DNA of 64,000 bases from NCBI GenBank assembly GCA_020635955.1, contig JACJYW010000010.1, positions 1-64,000 on the forward strand. Reading direction: 5' to 3'. This document shows, in pieces, positions 30,895 to 41,300 of the stretch. The first letter of the stretch is position 1; each line of letters starts with the position of its first letter. The notes beneath the pieces were generated by a model that saw nothing but the letters and a program-made list of their open reading frames with translations, had not been told where the DNA came from and searched no databases. The position numbers were made by a program, and so were the translations under genes. Source of the stretch: Crocinitomicaceae bacterium. Its GTDB lineage: Bacteria > Bacteroidota > Bacteroidia > Flavobacteriales_D > Crocinitomicaceae.

Positions 30895-32241
30895 TTGGAT
30901 TTACCCGTCATACATCAATCAATTGCAGCCCTAGGTTCTAGTGGCATGGCACTTCCACTGATCATTGGCTTTGTTATTTTAGTGTTACTACTGGCTATGT
31001 CAGCACTGGTATCAGGTTCTGAAGTGGCTTTCTTTTCTTTGGGTCCGGTTGAAATGGAAGAACTGGATAATAACAAATCCAAAACTTCAGAAGTAGCAAT
31101 ATCATTGATCGAAAGACCAAAACATTTATTGGCTATCATATTGATCTCCAATAACTTTATCAATGTGGGGATCATTATCCTATCCACTTATTTATCGGAT
31201 ATGATATTTGTGGATGGATCAGTGAGCGCCAATGCAAAATTTTTAATTGATGTTGTGGTGATTACCTTTCTATTACTGTTGTTCGGAGAGGTTATTCCAA
31301 AAATTTATGCAACCAAACATGGGATGCAGTTGACACTTTTAATGGCAAAGCCGTTAAACCTTGTAGGAAAGATTCCTCCATTCAGTTGGTTAAGAATAGG
31401 ATTAGTGCAGGGAACATCAGTAATATCAAACCTTGGCAAGAAAAAGTCACACAAGATCTCCACGGACGAACTTACTCAAGCAGTGGAGTTGACCATTGGT
31501 GAAACAGCTGATCAGATGGATAAAAAGATCTGGCAGGATATTGTTCGATTTGGAGAGAAGGATGTAAAACAGATTATGCAACCCAGAGTTGATGTGGTGG
31601 CGATTGATATAGAAACGGGTTATAATACCTTATTTACTTATTTAGTAGAGAACAAGTTCTCAAGAATCCCGGTGTATAAAGGAACCTTTGATAAGATCGA
31701 AGGTATTCTGTTTATTAAAGATCTATTACCCCATTTGGAGGAAAATGATGATTTTGAATGGCAAAAGCTGATTCGTGAACCCTACTACGTTCCGGAAAAC
31801 AAGAAGATTGATGATCTTATGAATAACTTCCAGGAATTAAAGGTACACATGGCTATTGTAGTGGATGAGTATGGTGGTACATCCGGAATTGTGACACTTG
31901 AGGATGTTTTAGAAGAGATCGTTGGGGATATTGCTGATGAGTTTGATGAAGATGATCTTACTTATTCTAAGTTGGATGATAACAACTATGTTTTTGAAGG
32001 CAAAACACCTTTAGTGGACTTATATAAGGTATTAGATATCGAAGGAGCTGAATTTGAAGAAGCCAAATCAGAGTCAGATACTCTTGCAGGCTTTGTGATC
32101 GAGCAAGCCGGTAAAATATTGAAAAAGGGAGAACGTGTGAAGTTCAGCAATTTTACTTTTCAGATAGAAGCGGCAGATGCCAGAAAAGTAAAGAGAATCA
32201 AAGTAACAATTAATGAACCTAAGGAGCAACATGAAGCTTAA
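30895..32241 (+). CDS. gldE: Gliding motility-associated protein GldE (CNNM/CBS/CorC-type)
   Basis: A 448-residue membrane protein read from a TTG codon ('LDLPVIHQSIAALG'). An ATG 17 codons in is possible but would clip the region before the first helix. It has a DUF21/CNNM domain with several membrane helices (about 20-190, 'SALVSGSEVAFFSLGPVEME'), two CBS domains (about 210-345, 'IMQPRVDVVAIDIETGY', 'MAIVVDEYGGTSGIVTLEDV') and a CorC/HlyC C-terminal domain. Family knowledge: GldE supports GldD-dependent gliding and T9SS function in Flavobacterium johnsoniae. It overlaps gldD by 11 bp, and the whole mutY-ssb-gldE-gldD order is conserved. Confidence 0.92.
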   Translation: MDLPVIHQSIAALGSSGMALPLIIGFVILVLLLAMSALVSGSEVAFFSLGPVEMEELDNNKSKTSEVAISLIERPKHLLAIILISNNFINVGIIILSTYLSDMIFVDGSVSANAKFLIDVVVITFLLLLFGEVIPKIYATKHGMQLTLLMAKPLNLVGKIPPFSWLRIGLVQGTSVISNLGKKKSHKISTDELTQAVELTIGETADQMDKKIWQDIVRFGEKDVKQIMQPRVDVVAIDIETGYNTLFTYLVENKFSRIPVYKGTFDKIEGILFIKDLLPHLEENDDFEWQKLIREPYYVPENKKIDDLMNNFQELKVHMAIVVDEYGGTSGIVTLEDVLEEIVGDIADEFDEDDLTYSKLDDNNYVFEGKTPLVDLYKVLDIEGAEFEEAKSESDTLAGFVIEQAGKILKKGERVKFSNFTFQIEAADARKVKRIKVTINEPKEQHEA

Positions 32242-32824
32242 GATATATAGTGTTTTTGCATTGTTATTTGTATTTGCTTCATGTGGAAGTGATGAGGTGG
32301 AGTATTATCCTAAACCAAGAGGGTTTATGCGACTTGATTTCCCTGATCGCGTATATCAGCTTTATCAAAGCGATTGTTCATTCTCGTTTGAGATACCTGA
32401 ATATTTTGAAATGGTAGATAAAGAAGGGAATTGCAATAAAGACATAAACATCAATCGGTTCAATGCTAATATCTTTCTAACCTATGTGCCGATAGATACG
32501 AATCTTAATTTGAGCATTGAGTATTCTAGAAAATTGGTGTATGATCATAGTATCAAGGCAGACGAGATACAGGAGGCGGTTGTTAAAATTCCTGAAAGCA
32601 GGGCTTTTGGAATGAAGTATAATATTGTTGGTAATGCAGCTTCACCATATCAGTTTTATGTAACCGATAGTACTCAACATTTTCTTAGAGGTGCATTATA
32701 TTTTAATGCAATGCCTAATTATGACAGTTTAAAACCTACCTTAGCGTATGTACTTGAAGATGTCGATCATTTGATTGAGACGATTCAATGGACAGGAAAA
32801 ATTGAAACGGTGGCCAACGAATGA
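32231..32824 (+). CDS. gldD: Gliding motility lipoprotein GldD
   Basis: The start is placed at the ATG at 32231 ('MKLKIYSVFALLFVFASCGS'), giving a lipoprotein signal with lipobox 'FASC'. An AAGGAG motif four bases upstream is an unusually good Shine-Dalgarno site for Bacteroidota and supports this start over 32213. The mature protein has 'YYPKPRGFMRLDFPDRVYQ', the GldD signature. It is an essential gliding and T9SS accessory lipoprotein. It overlaps gldE upstream by 11 bp and the kinase gene downstream by ATGA. Confidence 0.93.
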   Translation: MKLKIYSVFALLFVFASCGSDEVEYYPKPRGFMRLDFPDRVYQLYQSDCSFSFEIPEYFEMVDKEGNCNKDININRFNANIFLTYVPIDTNLNLSIEYSRKLVYDHSIKADEIQEAVVKIPESRAFGMKYNIVGNAASPYQFYVTDSTQHFLRGALYFNAMPNYDSLKPTLAYVLEDVDHLIETIQWTGKIETVANE

Positions 32825-33864
32825 AAATGACTCGCCCGATACAAGCCATTATCCTGGGAAGCCTGGGGCTTTCTGTTCTTGTATTTGCCATTCTATTGGG
32901 TATTGAACTCACTTCAGATTTTAGATTTACACTGGCCATTTGGATCACTTTACCAATTTTAATTGGTATTGCCGGATTCGTGATTTTTGCAGTGATCTTT
33001 CAGAATTTTTTGAATGAACGGATCAAGGTTATTTATCGATTGATCTCAAATAAAAAATTTGAGAATGATGAAGCTTATGAGATGTCTATTACTGAAGATG
33101 TATTTAACAAATTAGGTGAGGACACGGCTAAATGGGCAAAGGGCCAGGCAGCACAGATCAAGAAACTGGAAGAGCAAGCAGCATTTAGACGAGAATTTTT
33201 AGGCAATCTTGCTCATGAGTTGAAAACGCCTGTGTTCAGTATTCAAGGGTATATTCTAACGCTACTAGAAGGTGGTTTGGAAGATGAAAGGGTCAATCGT
33301 GAATTTCTTGAACGTGCCTTGAATGGTGTAGATAGAATATCAGCCATCTTGGAAGATCTGGATGAGATCGCTAAATATGAATTTGACCGTTATACACTAA
33401 AGATCACAGAGTTTGATATAGTGAACCTCACCAAGAAGATCTTCAATGAACTTCATAGTAAAGCAGACGATAAAGGGATAAAATTTGTTTTTGCTAAATC
33501 TTATGATCCTATCAAGGTATCTGCAGATGAAGGAAAGATCTCTCAGGTAATGACAAACCTCATATCTAACTCAGTATCCTACGGATCAGAGAACGGAACT
33601 ACAACGGTTAGGTTTCATGCTCTTGAATCAGATAAGATCCTTGTAGAAGTTGCAGATGATGGACTTGGAATTGATGAAGAACATTTACCTCGTTTATTTG
33701 AGCGTTTCTATCGCGTTGAAAAATCAAGGGCAAGAAATATTGGAGGTTCAGGTTTGGGATTAGCCATTGTAAAACATATCATTGAAGCGCATGATCAAAA
33801 GATCAACGTAAGATCGACATCAGGAAAAGGCTCTACTTTTTCTTTTACTTTAGATAAGGCATAG
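32821..33864 (+). CDS. Sensor histidine kinase coupled to gldD
   Basis: A 347-residue kinase with two N-terminal membrane helices (about 8-28 and 38-60) separated by only about ten residues, so almost no periplasmic sensor. A short linker, the H box 'FLGNLAHELKTPVFSIQG' (phospho-His about 132) and the HATPase follow, with N box 'SQVMTNLISNSVSYG' and G boxes 'DDGLGIDEEHLPRLF' and 'GGSGLGLAIVKHI'. It is PhoR-like in its catalytic part. No response regulator gene is adjacent. Translational coupling to gldD (ATGA overlap) suggests co-expression with gliding genes; its signal is unknown. Confidence 0.9.
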   Translation: MKMTRPIQAIILGSLGLSVLVFAILLGIELTSDFRFTLAIWITLPILIGIAGFVIFAVIFQNFLNERIKVIYRLISNKKFENDEAYEMSITEDVFNKLGEDTAKWAKGQAAQIKKLEEQAAFRREFLGNLAHELKTPVFSIQGYILTLLEGGLEDERVNREFLERALNGVDRISAILEDLDEIAKYEFDRYTLKITEFDIVNLTKKIFNELHSKADDKGIKFVFAKSYDPIKVSADEGKISQVMTNLISNSVSYGSENGTTTVRFHALESDKILVEVADDGLGIDEEHLPRLFERFYRVEKSRARNIGGSGLGLAIVKHIIEAHDQKINVRSTSGKGSTFSFTLDKA

Positions 33865-33906
33865 TATTGATTTCTTCAATATCTAAATAGAAACAATCAA
33901 TTTGAT

Positions 33907-33918
33907 ATTTCATGAAAT
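33907..33918. promoter_or_regulatory. 12-bp perfect palindrome upstream of dps
   Basis: ATTTCATGAAAT lies 41 bp before the dps ATG, in the 94-bp gap after the kinase gene. The position fits an operator for a stress regulator. It does not match the PerR or OxyR consensus, and an AT-rich 12-mer may arise by chance. Confidence 0.3.
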
Positions 33919-33958
33919 AGTAGCGATCTTTATAGAAAGGAAATAAAATCTTACAATT

Positions 33959-34426
33959 ATGAAAAACGCAATAGGAATAGAAATAGAAAAAGCTAAAGAA
34001 CTATCACTTAAACTGAATGATCTTTTGGCTAATTATCAGATCTTTTATCAAAACTTAAGAGGCCTTCATTGGAATGTTAAAGGAAAGGAATTCTTTGAAC
34101 TTCACTTGAAATTTGAAGAGTTGTATAATGATGCCATTTTAAAAGTAGATGAAATAGCAGAGCGCATCCTGACACTTGGTGGAACTCCATTGCATACCAT
34201 GACGGATTACATTGCTGAATCTGAGATCAAAGAGGTAAAAGGTGTTTCCAACGGACCTGAAGGAGTGAGATGTGTGGTTGAGAATTTCTCAACCCTTATT
34301 GGTAAAGAAAGAGAAATACTTTCCCTGGCGTCAGATGCGGATGATGAAGGAACGAACTCTTTAATGAGTGACTACATCACACTAACTGAGAAAACAGTTT
34401 GGATGTTGACTTCCTATTTAGGATAG
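33959..34426 (+). CDS. dps: Dps-family ferritin-like DNA protection protein
   Basis: A 155-residue four-helix-bundle protein. 'NLRGLHWNVKGKEFFELH' and 'FEELYNDAILKVDEIAERI' hold the His and acidic ferroxidase ligands shared across subunits in Dps. 'LGGTPLHTMTDY' follows as usual. It oxidises and stores iron with peroxide and protects DNA, acting as a dodecamer. It has no long basic tail, so direct DNA binding is uncertain. It is monocistronic and convergent with the small membrane-protein gene 4 bp away. Confidence 0.93.
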   Translation: MKNAIGIEIEKAKELSLKLNDLLANYQIFYQNLRGLHWNVKGKEFFELHLKFEELYNDAILKVDEIAERILTLGGTPLHTMTDYIAESEIKEVKGVSNGPEGVRCVVENFSTLIGKEREILSLASDADDEGTNSLMSDYITLTEKTVWMLTSYLG

Positions 34427-34430
34427 GAAT

Positions 34431-34646
34431 CTATTTCGTCAACCAGTTTTTAAATACTCTATGCAATATTGGTAATAGTATAAAAACCAATAATGGCACA
34501 AGTATTAGGGTCATTACCAATGTTCTGACCGGAATGAGCTCGATTTGCATTAATTGTTTTCCAAATACTACTGATAGTATGGTAATGGCTGGATAGATCG
34601 CGATCCAGACTATTACTGCGGTTTTCCACCTTTTAGGTTGTTTCAT
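34431..34646 (-). CDS. Small two-helix membrane protein resembling the C-terminus of ABM-family monooxygenases
   Basis: A 71-residue protein with two membrane helices (about 9-27 and 40-62): 'WKTAVIVWIAIYPAITILSV' and 'TLVMTLILVPLLVFILLPIL'. The pattern is very like the membrane tail of antibiotic-biosynthesis-monooxygenase-type proteins, but the catalytic N-terminal domain is absent. It is either a stand-alone membrane module or a truncated descendant. It lies 36 bp after the P-type ATPase start of the neighbouring locus in the opposite reading order, with no clear functional link. Confidence 0.6.
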   Translation of the reverse strand: MKQPKRWKTAVIVWIAIYPAITILSVVFGKQLMQIELIPVRTLVMTLILVPLLVFILLPILHRVFKNWLTK

Positions 34647-34682
34647 GATATGCTGAGACGAAATGCCCGGGCGAACATTACA

Positions 34683-37169
34683 TCATTTTCCAATTTTTCT
34701 TTTGAGAATCTGTTTAAAGATCTCCATTACAATGAGGTAGATCAGTGCACCACCGAGTGCAAAGGAATAATGAGCAAAACCTGGATTTTCAAATTTGAAG
34801 ATGTTTTGGAAATAGGGTACGAATAAAACCAGGGCTAAAATTGAACTTGCTAGAAACAGGATCAGATAGAGTACCAGGTTCTTTTCGAAGAAAGTGGCCA
34901 AAAAGTTCCTTGATTTTGAAAGGGATGTGATGATCAAAAAGAAGTTTCCAATGATCAATGATGAGAAAGCAATTGACCTGATCTCGTTATCAGAATGTCC
35001 CTCATTAATGGATAAAAAGTAAACGCCTAAGACCATTGCCAGCAATATGATTCCGTAAAGGGCACTCAAACCAATTTTATTCAATCCAAAGAACTTTTTG
35101 GAAGGATCTCTTGGTGGACGATTCATAATCCCTTTCTCCTCTTTTTCAGATTCAAAAGCCAAAGTACAAACAGGGTCAATGATCAATTCAAGGAAAACAA
35201 TATGTACCGGCATTAGTAATACCGGAATAGAAGGAAATAGTGCAGGGACCAATGCTAATCCTATAATCGGTATATGAACCGCAATGATGAAGGACATGGC
35301 TTTTTCCATGTTATCATAGATCCTGCGGCCTGATCTAACAGCATTAACGATAGAAGCAAAATTATCATCCATCAATACTAAAGATGATGATTCGCGGGCA
35401 ACATCTGTTCCTTTAGCTCCCATTGAAATTCCTATATCTGCTGCCATTAAAGCCGGAGCATCATTGACACCATCACCTGTCATGGCTACGATCTCATTAT
35501 TGGCTTTCAATGCATTGATGATCCTGAGTTTTTGCTCAGGTATGATTCGTGCAAAAATGTTGGTTTCTCTTATTTTTTCAGCTAATTCCTCATCATTCAT
35601 ATCATGAAGATCTGAGCCAGTCAAAACGTTATCATTGGTTTGAATACCTGCTTTACCGGCAATACTTAGTGCTGTTGACGGATAATCTCCCGTGATCATG
35701 ATCACTCTTATTCCGGCTTGATAGCATTCTTCAATTGCTGCAGGAACTTCAGGTCTTATAGGATCTGCAAAGCCAATAAATCCAACAAATTGTAGCTTGA
35801 ATGTAGATTGGTCTTCAGGAAGCTGATCCAAACTGACTTTACCTTTAGCTAATCCCAGTAATCGTTCTCCTTTGCCTGCATGTTCTTGCACGAGACGTAA
35901 ATATTCTTCTTTTTCTGATTCATCCAGATCACACAAACTTAGAATTGCTTCCGGTGCTCCTTTACTAAATACATTAAACTCTGAAGATTCAAAATCCACT
36001 ACTCTGGTCAATGCAAAAAAGGATCTGCTCAGATCATATTCCCTGATCAATTCATGCTTGAACTCAAGCTCACCAGTTAATTCAGTGTAGGTAGAAAGAA
36101 TAGCCTTTTCCATTGGGTCTATAGAGTTCACCTGGCTTGCTAATCCTGCAATTTGAAGAAGAACTACAGTGCTCTCCCTTTTTTCAAAGGGCGCAATAGA
36201 TGAAGTTTTGTCTGCATTGATCAAAGACTGCACAGACATTTTATTCTGGGTGATCGTTCCGGTTTTATCAGAACAAAGGACTGTTGCTGAACCTAGTGTT
36301 TCAATAGCCACCGGTTTGCGTGTTAGTACATTCTTTTTGGATAATCTCCATGCGCCAAGGGCAAGAAAGACAGTTAATACTACCGGAAACTCTTCCGGTA
36401 GCATGGCCATTGCCGTGGCCAATCCACTTAATAATGAGTTAATGAAGTTGCCACGAGTAAGGAAAAAAGCTGCAGTAACTATTGCACTAAGTACAATTCC
36501 TATGATCAGTAATCTTTTGATCAAGTCACGGATCTCTTTTTGTAGCTTAGTTTCGGACCCTTCTATCTTCATAAGAGATTGACCGATCTTTCCAAATTTT
36601 GTGTCTAAACCGGTATGGGTAACCTGCATGATCCCACGTCCCTGCACAATAAGCGTTCCGCTTGAAGTTCTCTTATCTTCTTCAGTATCTGAATGGCTTG
36701 TTTTATTAATAGGTATGGATTCACCGGTTAAAATAGATTCATCAACGGTCAGGTTCAGGCAATCGATCAAAATACCATCTGCCGGAATACGATCTCCTTC
36801 ATTCAATATCACCAGATCATCAGGAACTACTTCTCTACCCGGAATTCTTTTTTCTTCTCCATCTCTGATCACCATTGCTCTGGGTGAAGAAAGATCCCGT
36901 AAGGATTCCAACGCCTTCTCCGTTTTCTGATGTTGGTAAAAGGTCATCAGAATAATGATGAGCACCCATGAAATAAGAATGGTACCTTCTGAATAATCAC
37001 CCAAAATAAAGTAAAGGGAACCGCAAGCCATCAAAAGAATGAACATAGGCTCTTTGATCACCTCCAAAACGATCTTAATAATGTTCTTTGATTTGGAAGT
37101 TGGTAGTTCGTTGAATCCGTGTGAAGACAACCTTTTTTGAGCTTCTATTTCAGATAATCCGGTATGCAA
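34683..37169 (-). CDS. Cation-translocating P-type ATPase with non-canonical ion site
   Basis: An 828-residue P-type ATPase. It has an N-terminal cation-ATPase domain ('GLSEIEAQKRLSSHGFNELP'), actuator 'LTGES', phosphorylation site 'CSDKTGTITQNK' (Asp301) and the hinge 'MTGDGVNDAPAL'. Architecture follows P2-type (SERCA-like) pumps without an N-terminal heavy-metal domain. Helix M4 reads 'PEEFP' instead of PEGLP, and M6 reads 'FLELIIDPVC' in place of the SERCA N..TD site, so Ca2+ specificity should not be assumed. It ends the efflux operon, 47 bp after the adaptor gene, which suggests export of a metal or an energising role for metal resistance. Inner membrane. Confidence 0.88.
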   Translation of the reverse strand: MHTGLSEIEAQKRLSSHGFNELPTSKSKNIIKIVLEVIKEPMFILLMACGSLYFILGDYSEGTILISWVLIIILMTFYQHQKTEKALESLRDLSSPRAMVIRDGEEKRIPGREVVPDDLVILNEGDRIPADGILIDCLNLTVDESILTGESIPINKTSHSDTEEDKRTSSGTLIVQGRGIMQVTHTGLDTKFGKIGQSLMKIEGSETKLQKEIRDLIKRLLIIGIVLSAIVTAAFFLTRGNFINSLLSGLATAMAMLPEEFPVVLTVFLALGAWRLSKKNVLTRKPVAIETLGSATVLCSDKTGTITQNKMSVQSLINADKTSSIAPFEKRESTVVLLQIAGLASQVNSIDPMEKAILSTYTELTGELEFKHELIREYDLSRSFFALTRVVDFESSEFNVFSKGAPEAILSLCDLDESEKEEYLRLVQEHAGKGERLLGLAKGKVSLDQLPEDQSTFKLQFVGFIGFADPIRPEVPAAIEECYQAGIRVIMITGDYPSTALSIAGKAGIQTNDNVLTGSDLHDMNDEELAEKIRETNIFARIIPEQKLRIINALKANNEIVAMTGDGVNDAPALMAADIGISMGAKGTDVARESSSLVLMDDNFASIVNAVRSGRRIYDNMEKAMSFIIAVHIPIIGLALVPALFPSIPVLLMPVHIVFLELIIDPVCTLAFESEKEEKGIMNRPPRDPSKKFFGLNKIGLSALYGIILLAMVLGVYFLSINEGHSDNEIRSIAFSSLIIGNFFLIITSLSKSRNFLATFFEKNLVLYLILFLASSILALVLFVPYFQNIFKFENPGFAHYSFALGGALIYLIVMEIFKQILKRKIGK

Positions 37170-37216
37170 GAGTTAAATAATAGTAGCTCTAAACTAAGGA
37201 CAATTATTCATTAAAT

Positions 37217-38356
37217 CTATTGTATCAATTGGAAAGCACCTTTTGTCAGATACATTGCATTTTTTGGTAAGTCACTAAAATTTAGGATCTCAGTATATCC
37301 GTTGATCGTTTCACCTTTCTTTACCTCCAGTTTTATAAACTGATATTCGTTATCACTTGACTTATCCAGCACTAAAACATAGTAAAGGTCATCTTGTGCT
37401 ACAACGGCACTTTCTGGCAATCCCGGAGACAAACTTAAGTTACTAATGATCTCTCCTTCAATGTACATTTGAGGTAGAATGTCTTTGATCGTTTCAGCAT
37501 CTTCAGTGAAATGACCATGTACTTTTACTGTTCTTGTTTGTGGGTCAATATTCTTATCGATCAAATGCACCTCTCCCGGAAACATTTTCGTTGGATTGCT
37601 TGCCGTATACATACGAATGGGATCACCAATCTTTATTTTCGCAAGATCTTTTTCATAAACACTTAATTCCATGTGTTTGTGATCAACTCCATCAACTGAA
37701 ACAGCTACCTGATGAGGATCTAGAAACAATCCTTTCGAAATGTTAACGGCGGTTACATATCCGCTTATAGGTGAATTCACTGAAATGGTTGACTGAATAT
37801 TTTCAGCACTCAACTTGTCTGGGTTGATGTTCATGAGTTGTAATTTCTTTTTCAATGAACTTTGAGCTACTAACGCAATATCATAGGCAGATTTGGCACT
37901 ATTCAATTCTTTGTTTGAAGTGGCATTACTCTTTGCTAGTTGAGCTTGTCTTTCATACTCTGACTTTAGTAATTCCAGTTCATTGGATTTCTCTAAAAAT
38001 TCTCTTTGAACATCAATAAATTCAGGATTTTCAAGATAGAATAGTGGCTCACCTTGTTTAACATAGTTACCCGTTACCAACTGAACTTTTTTGACATATC
38101 CACCAAAGTAGGAACTCACATCTGCTTTAAATTCTGCCGGAATATCAATGATACCAGTACAATGAACAGATCCGCCGAATGATCGATATGAAATAGAATC
38201 AAGTTCCATTTTTTGCATATCAAATTGCTCTGAGGTGATGATAACCACCTCACTAGATTCTTCAACTTCATTAGAATCAATGGTAATTCCTTCTTCATCA
38301 GAAGAGCAACTGGAAACCAATATTCCAAGGATGATCAGTTTAAATAAAGTCTTCAT
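37217..38356 (-). CDS. RND efflux periplasmic adaptor lipoprotein (CzcB/CusB-like)
   Basis: A 379-residue membrane-fusion protein with a lipoprotein signal 'MKTLFKLIILGILVSSCSSD'. It has split lipoyl/barrel-sandwich parts ('VKQGEPLFYLENPEFIDVQ' and 'SPISGYVTAVNISKGLFLD'), an alpha-helical hairpin between them (about 115-180) and beta-barrel 'IKIGDPIRMYTASNP' with 'GEVHLIDKNIDPQTRTVKVH'. It bridges the inner-membrane pump and the outer-membrane channel. Its start is 1 bp after the stop of the pump gene. Confidence 0.93.
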   Translation of the reverse strand: MKTLFKLIILGILVSSCSSDEEGITIDSNEVEESSEVVIITSEQFDMQKMELDSISYRSFGGSVHCTGIIDIPAEFKADVSSYFGGYVKKVQLVTGNYVKQGEPLFYLENPEFIDVQREFLEKSNELELLKSEYERQAQLAKSNATSNKELNSAKSAYDIALVAQSSLKKKLQLMNINPDKLSAENIQSTISVNSPISGYVTAVNISKGLFLDPHQVAVSVDGVDHKHMELSVYEKDLAKIKIGDPIRMYTASNPTKMFPGEVHLIDKNIDPQTRTVKVHGHFTEDAETIKDILPQMYIEGEIISNLSLSPGLPESAVVAQDDLYYVLVLDKSSDNEYQFIKLEVKKGETINGYTEILNFSDLPKNAMYLTKGAFQLIQ

Positions 38357-38357
38357 T

Positions 38358-41300
38358 TTACAACAAATAATTAATTTCTAATGCGGTAAGATTTCTTTCC
38401 AGCAGATGATCCAAATAAGCCTTTTCTAAATTATAGGCTGATTCCAACATTTGACTGAATGTTATGTAATTGATCTCACCAGTTTCGTAGGATACTATGG
38501 CGTTTGTATAAATAGCATCCACCAGTTCTTTGCCAGTATTTTGATAACTAAGAATGGCCTCTTCGTGATTTTGTAAGGTAGCAACCAATGCTTCGTAACG
38601 GATCATGAGTTGATTGATGTAATTCTCACTTTCCATTATTTCCATCCATTGTACTGATTCAGCAGCCTTGGCACTTGAACGTTGTGCTCCAAAAAACAGA
38701 GGAATAGCAATTCCAACCTGCCCACCTTGATAAAGGTTAGGAGCAATCCCGTTGTTTCTGCCTAAAAAGTAGGTGAGTTCAAGATCTGGCAGCAATTGCT
38801 GGCTGTTCACGCTTTTGTTCAATTTAGCCTGTTCAACTCGCTTTTCATGGTATAAAACACCTGGATGATTAGCCGTATCCAGAATAGTAGGAATGATCAA
38901 TGGCATGCTATCCTGATCAATAGTCAGAACCGAATCTGTAGCCGTTAATTTTTGAAGCATAAATTGCTCGTTTTTCAGGTTGATCTGAATTTGCTTGTAG
39001 CGCAATTGAATTTCCTGTCTTTTAGTGGCGGCATTCAGATAATCTAACTGCTTAGATTCACCCACTTCATAACGTTTCAAAGCAATTTCTTCCTGAACTT
39101 CATGGATACTGTCTAATTGTGCAGTTTCTTGAAGCAGTGTTTTGAAATATAGAATTCGGATATAGGAAGCTGAGATGGCTTTGATCAGTTCATTTTGTTT
39201 CAGCTCTTTTTCCAATGATGCCATGGATGTCTGACTTCTATACATTCTCTTTTTGGCGGCATAAATGGTAGGGAAACTAAAATTTTGACTAACCCCAAAA
39301 ACGTGAAGTGGTAAATTATTTGGGGCAATATTATTTTGGTCAAAATTGTAGTAAACGTAAGTTTTATCAGGATCAAATGCCGTTTTCTCCAGATGCTGAT
39401 ACTGTTCAACATTATATTGAGAGGCTTTCAAACCAGGATTATTGTTGAGTCCAACCTGGATGATCTGATTGAGTTCTTCAGCCTGATCCTGAGATTGACC
39501 TGTAAAAGGTAGAATCACCAACAATAGCAATAATCCAGTAGTTTTTGGAGCGGATGACTTTAATCTCTTTTTATTGAACATAGAATAAAGAACTGGTAAA
39601 ACAATTAGCGTCAATAGTGTTGCAGTGATCAATCCTCCGATAACAACAGTGGCTAAAGGTCTTTGGACTTCAGCACCTGCAGAAGATGAAATTGCCATTG
39701 GTAAAAACCCTAGCGCAGCTGCCGAAGCAGTCAATAATACCGGACGCAAACGATCTTTTGTTGCCTTGATGATGAATTCATCTGATTCTTCACCAGACTC
39801 ATGTCTTAATTCTTTAAAGTGTTCGATCAATACAATTCCATTCAACACGGCAATACCGAATAGAGCAATAAAACCAACACCGGCACTTACACTAAATGGC
39901 AGATCTCTGATCCAAAGTAATAGAATACCTCCAACGGCAGAAAGCGGTATAGCACTAAAGATGATCAAGGCATCCCTTACTGATTTAAAGGCAAAATACA
40001 GAAGGATGAAAATCAAAACCAGAGCTATTGGAACTGCAATCATTAAACGTTCTTTAGCAGCTCTTAAGTTCTCAAATTGTCCACCATATTCAACCGTGTA
40101 TCCTGGAGGTAGATCAATCTCGGCATCAATGATCTTTTGAACGTCTTTTACTACTGATTCCATGTCTCTGTTCCTTACATTGATTCCAATTACAACTCTC
40201 CTTTTTGTATTGTCTCTGGAAATTTTAGCCGGACCTTTTTTAAAGGAGATATCGGCAAATTCTTCAAAAGGTAAATGTTGACCAGAAGGCGTGGTGATAC
40301 GTAATCCTTTTAATGCATCTATGTCATTTCTAAACGCCTCATCATATCTAACTACCAGATCAAATCGTTTTTCGCCTTCAAAAATGGTTCCATCTGTTTT
40401 ACCCGCAAAGCTCATATTAACCATATCATTTAATTCATCAATGGTCAATCCATACTTGCTGATCTTGGCTCTGTCATATTCAATGGTCATTTGTGGTAAT
40501 CCATCAATTTTCTCAACGGTAATATCAGCAGCACCTTCTACATGTTGAATGGCATCTTGCACTTCCAGAGCTTTACTGTATAAAATTCCAAGATCCTCAC
40601 CATAGATCTTTACTGCAACATCTGCTCTAACACCCGTGATCAACTCATTAAAACGCATTTCAATGGGTTGGGTAAATTCATAATCTATCCCAGGAATTTT
40701 AGTGAGCTCTTCTTTAAATAATTCGGCCAGTTCATCCTTCGATTCGGCTGATACCCATTCAGATCTAGGCTTTAGCTTGATAATCACATCAGATTCTTCC
40801 ATAGACATGGGATCTGTTGGAACTTCGGCAGCCCCAATTCTTGATACAACCTGATCAACTTCCGGGAATTTCATTAAGATCTGTTCTATTTGAGTAGTGA
40901 TCTTTACAGTTTCTTCAAGAGATGTTCCGGTTTTAAGTACTGGTTGGATCACAAAATCCCCTTCATCCAGGGTTGGAATGAATTCTCCACCCATTCTGCT
41001 GAAAATGAAAACTGCAAAGATCAAAATGACAGCAGCAATACTGATGACCAGTTTCTTAAATGACATGGCCCAATGAATAACGGGTGAATAGATCCTTTGA
41101 ATAAAAGAGATCAACCTGTCGGAGATGGTTTTTTTCTCTTTCTTTTTCCCTTTGATGAAAAGTGAAGATACTACCGGAACGTAGGTCATTCCAAGAATCA
41201 TTGCTCCCAATAAGGCAAAAATAAATACCAAAGCCATTGGTCTAAACATCTTGCCCTCAATATCACTAAGGGCCAGAATAGGTATGAACACGATCATGAT

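Noticed and set aside
34399..34826. Two plus-strand frames of 60-65 codons after dps
   Set aside because: They overlap the well-supported two-helix membrane protein and P-type ATPase on the minus strand and lack protein-like features.
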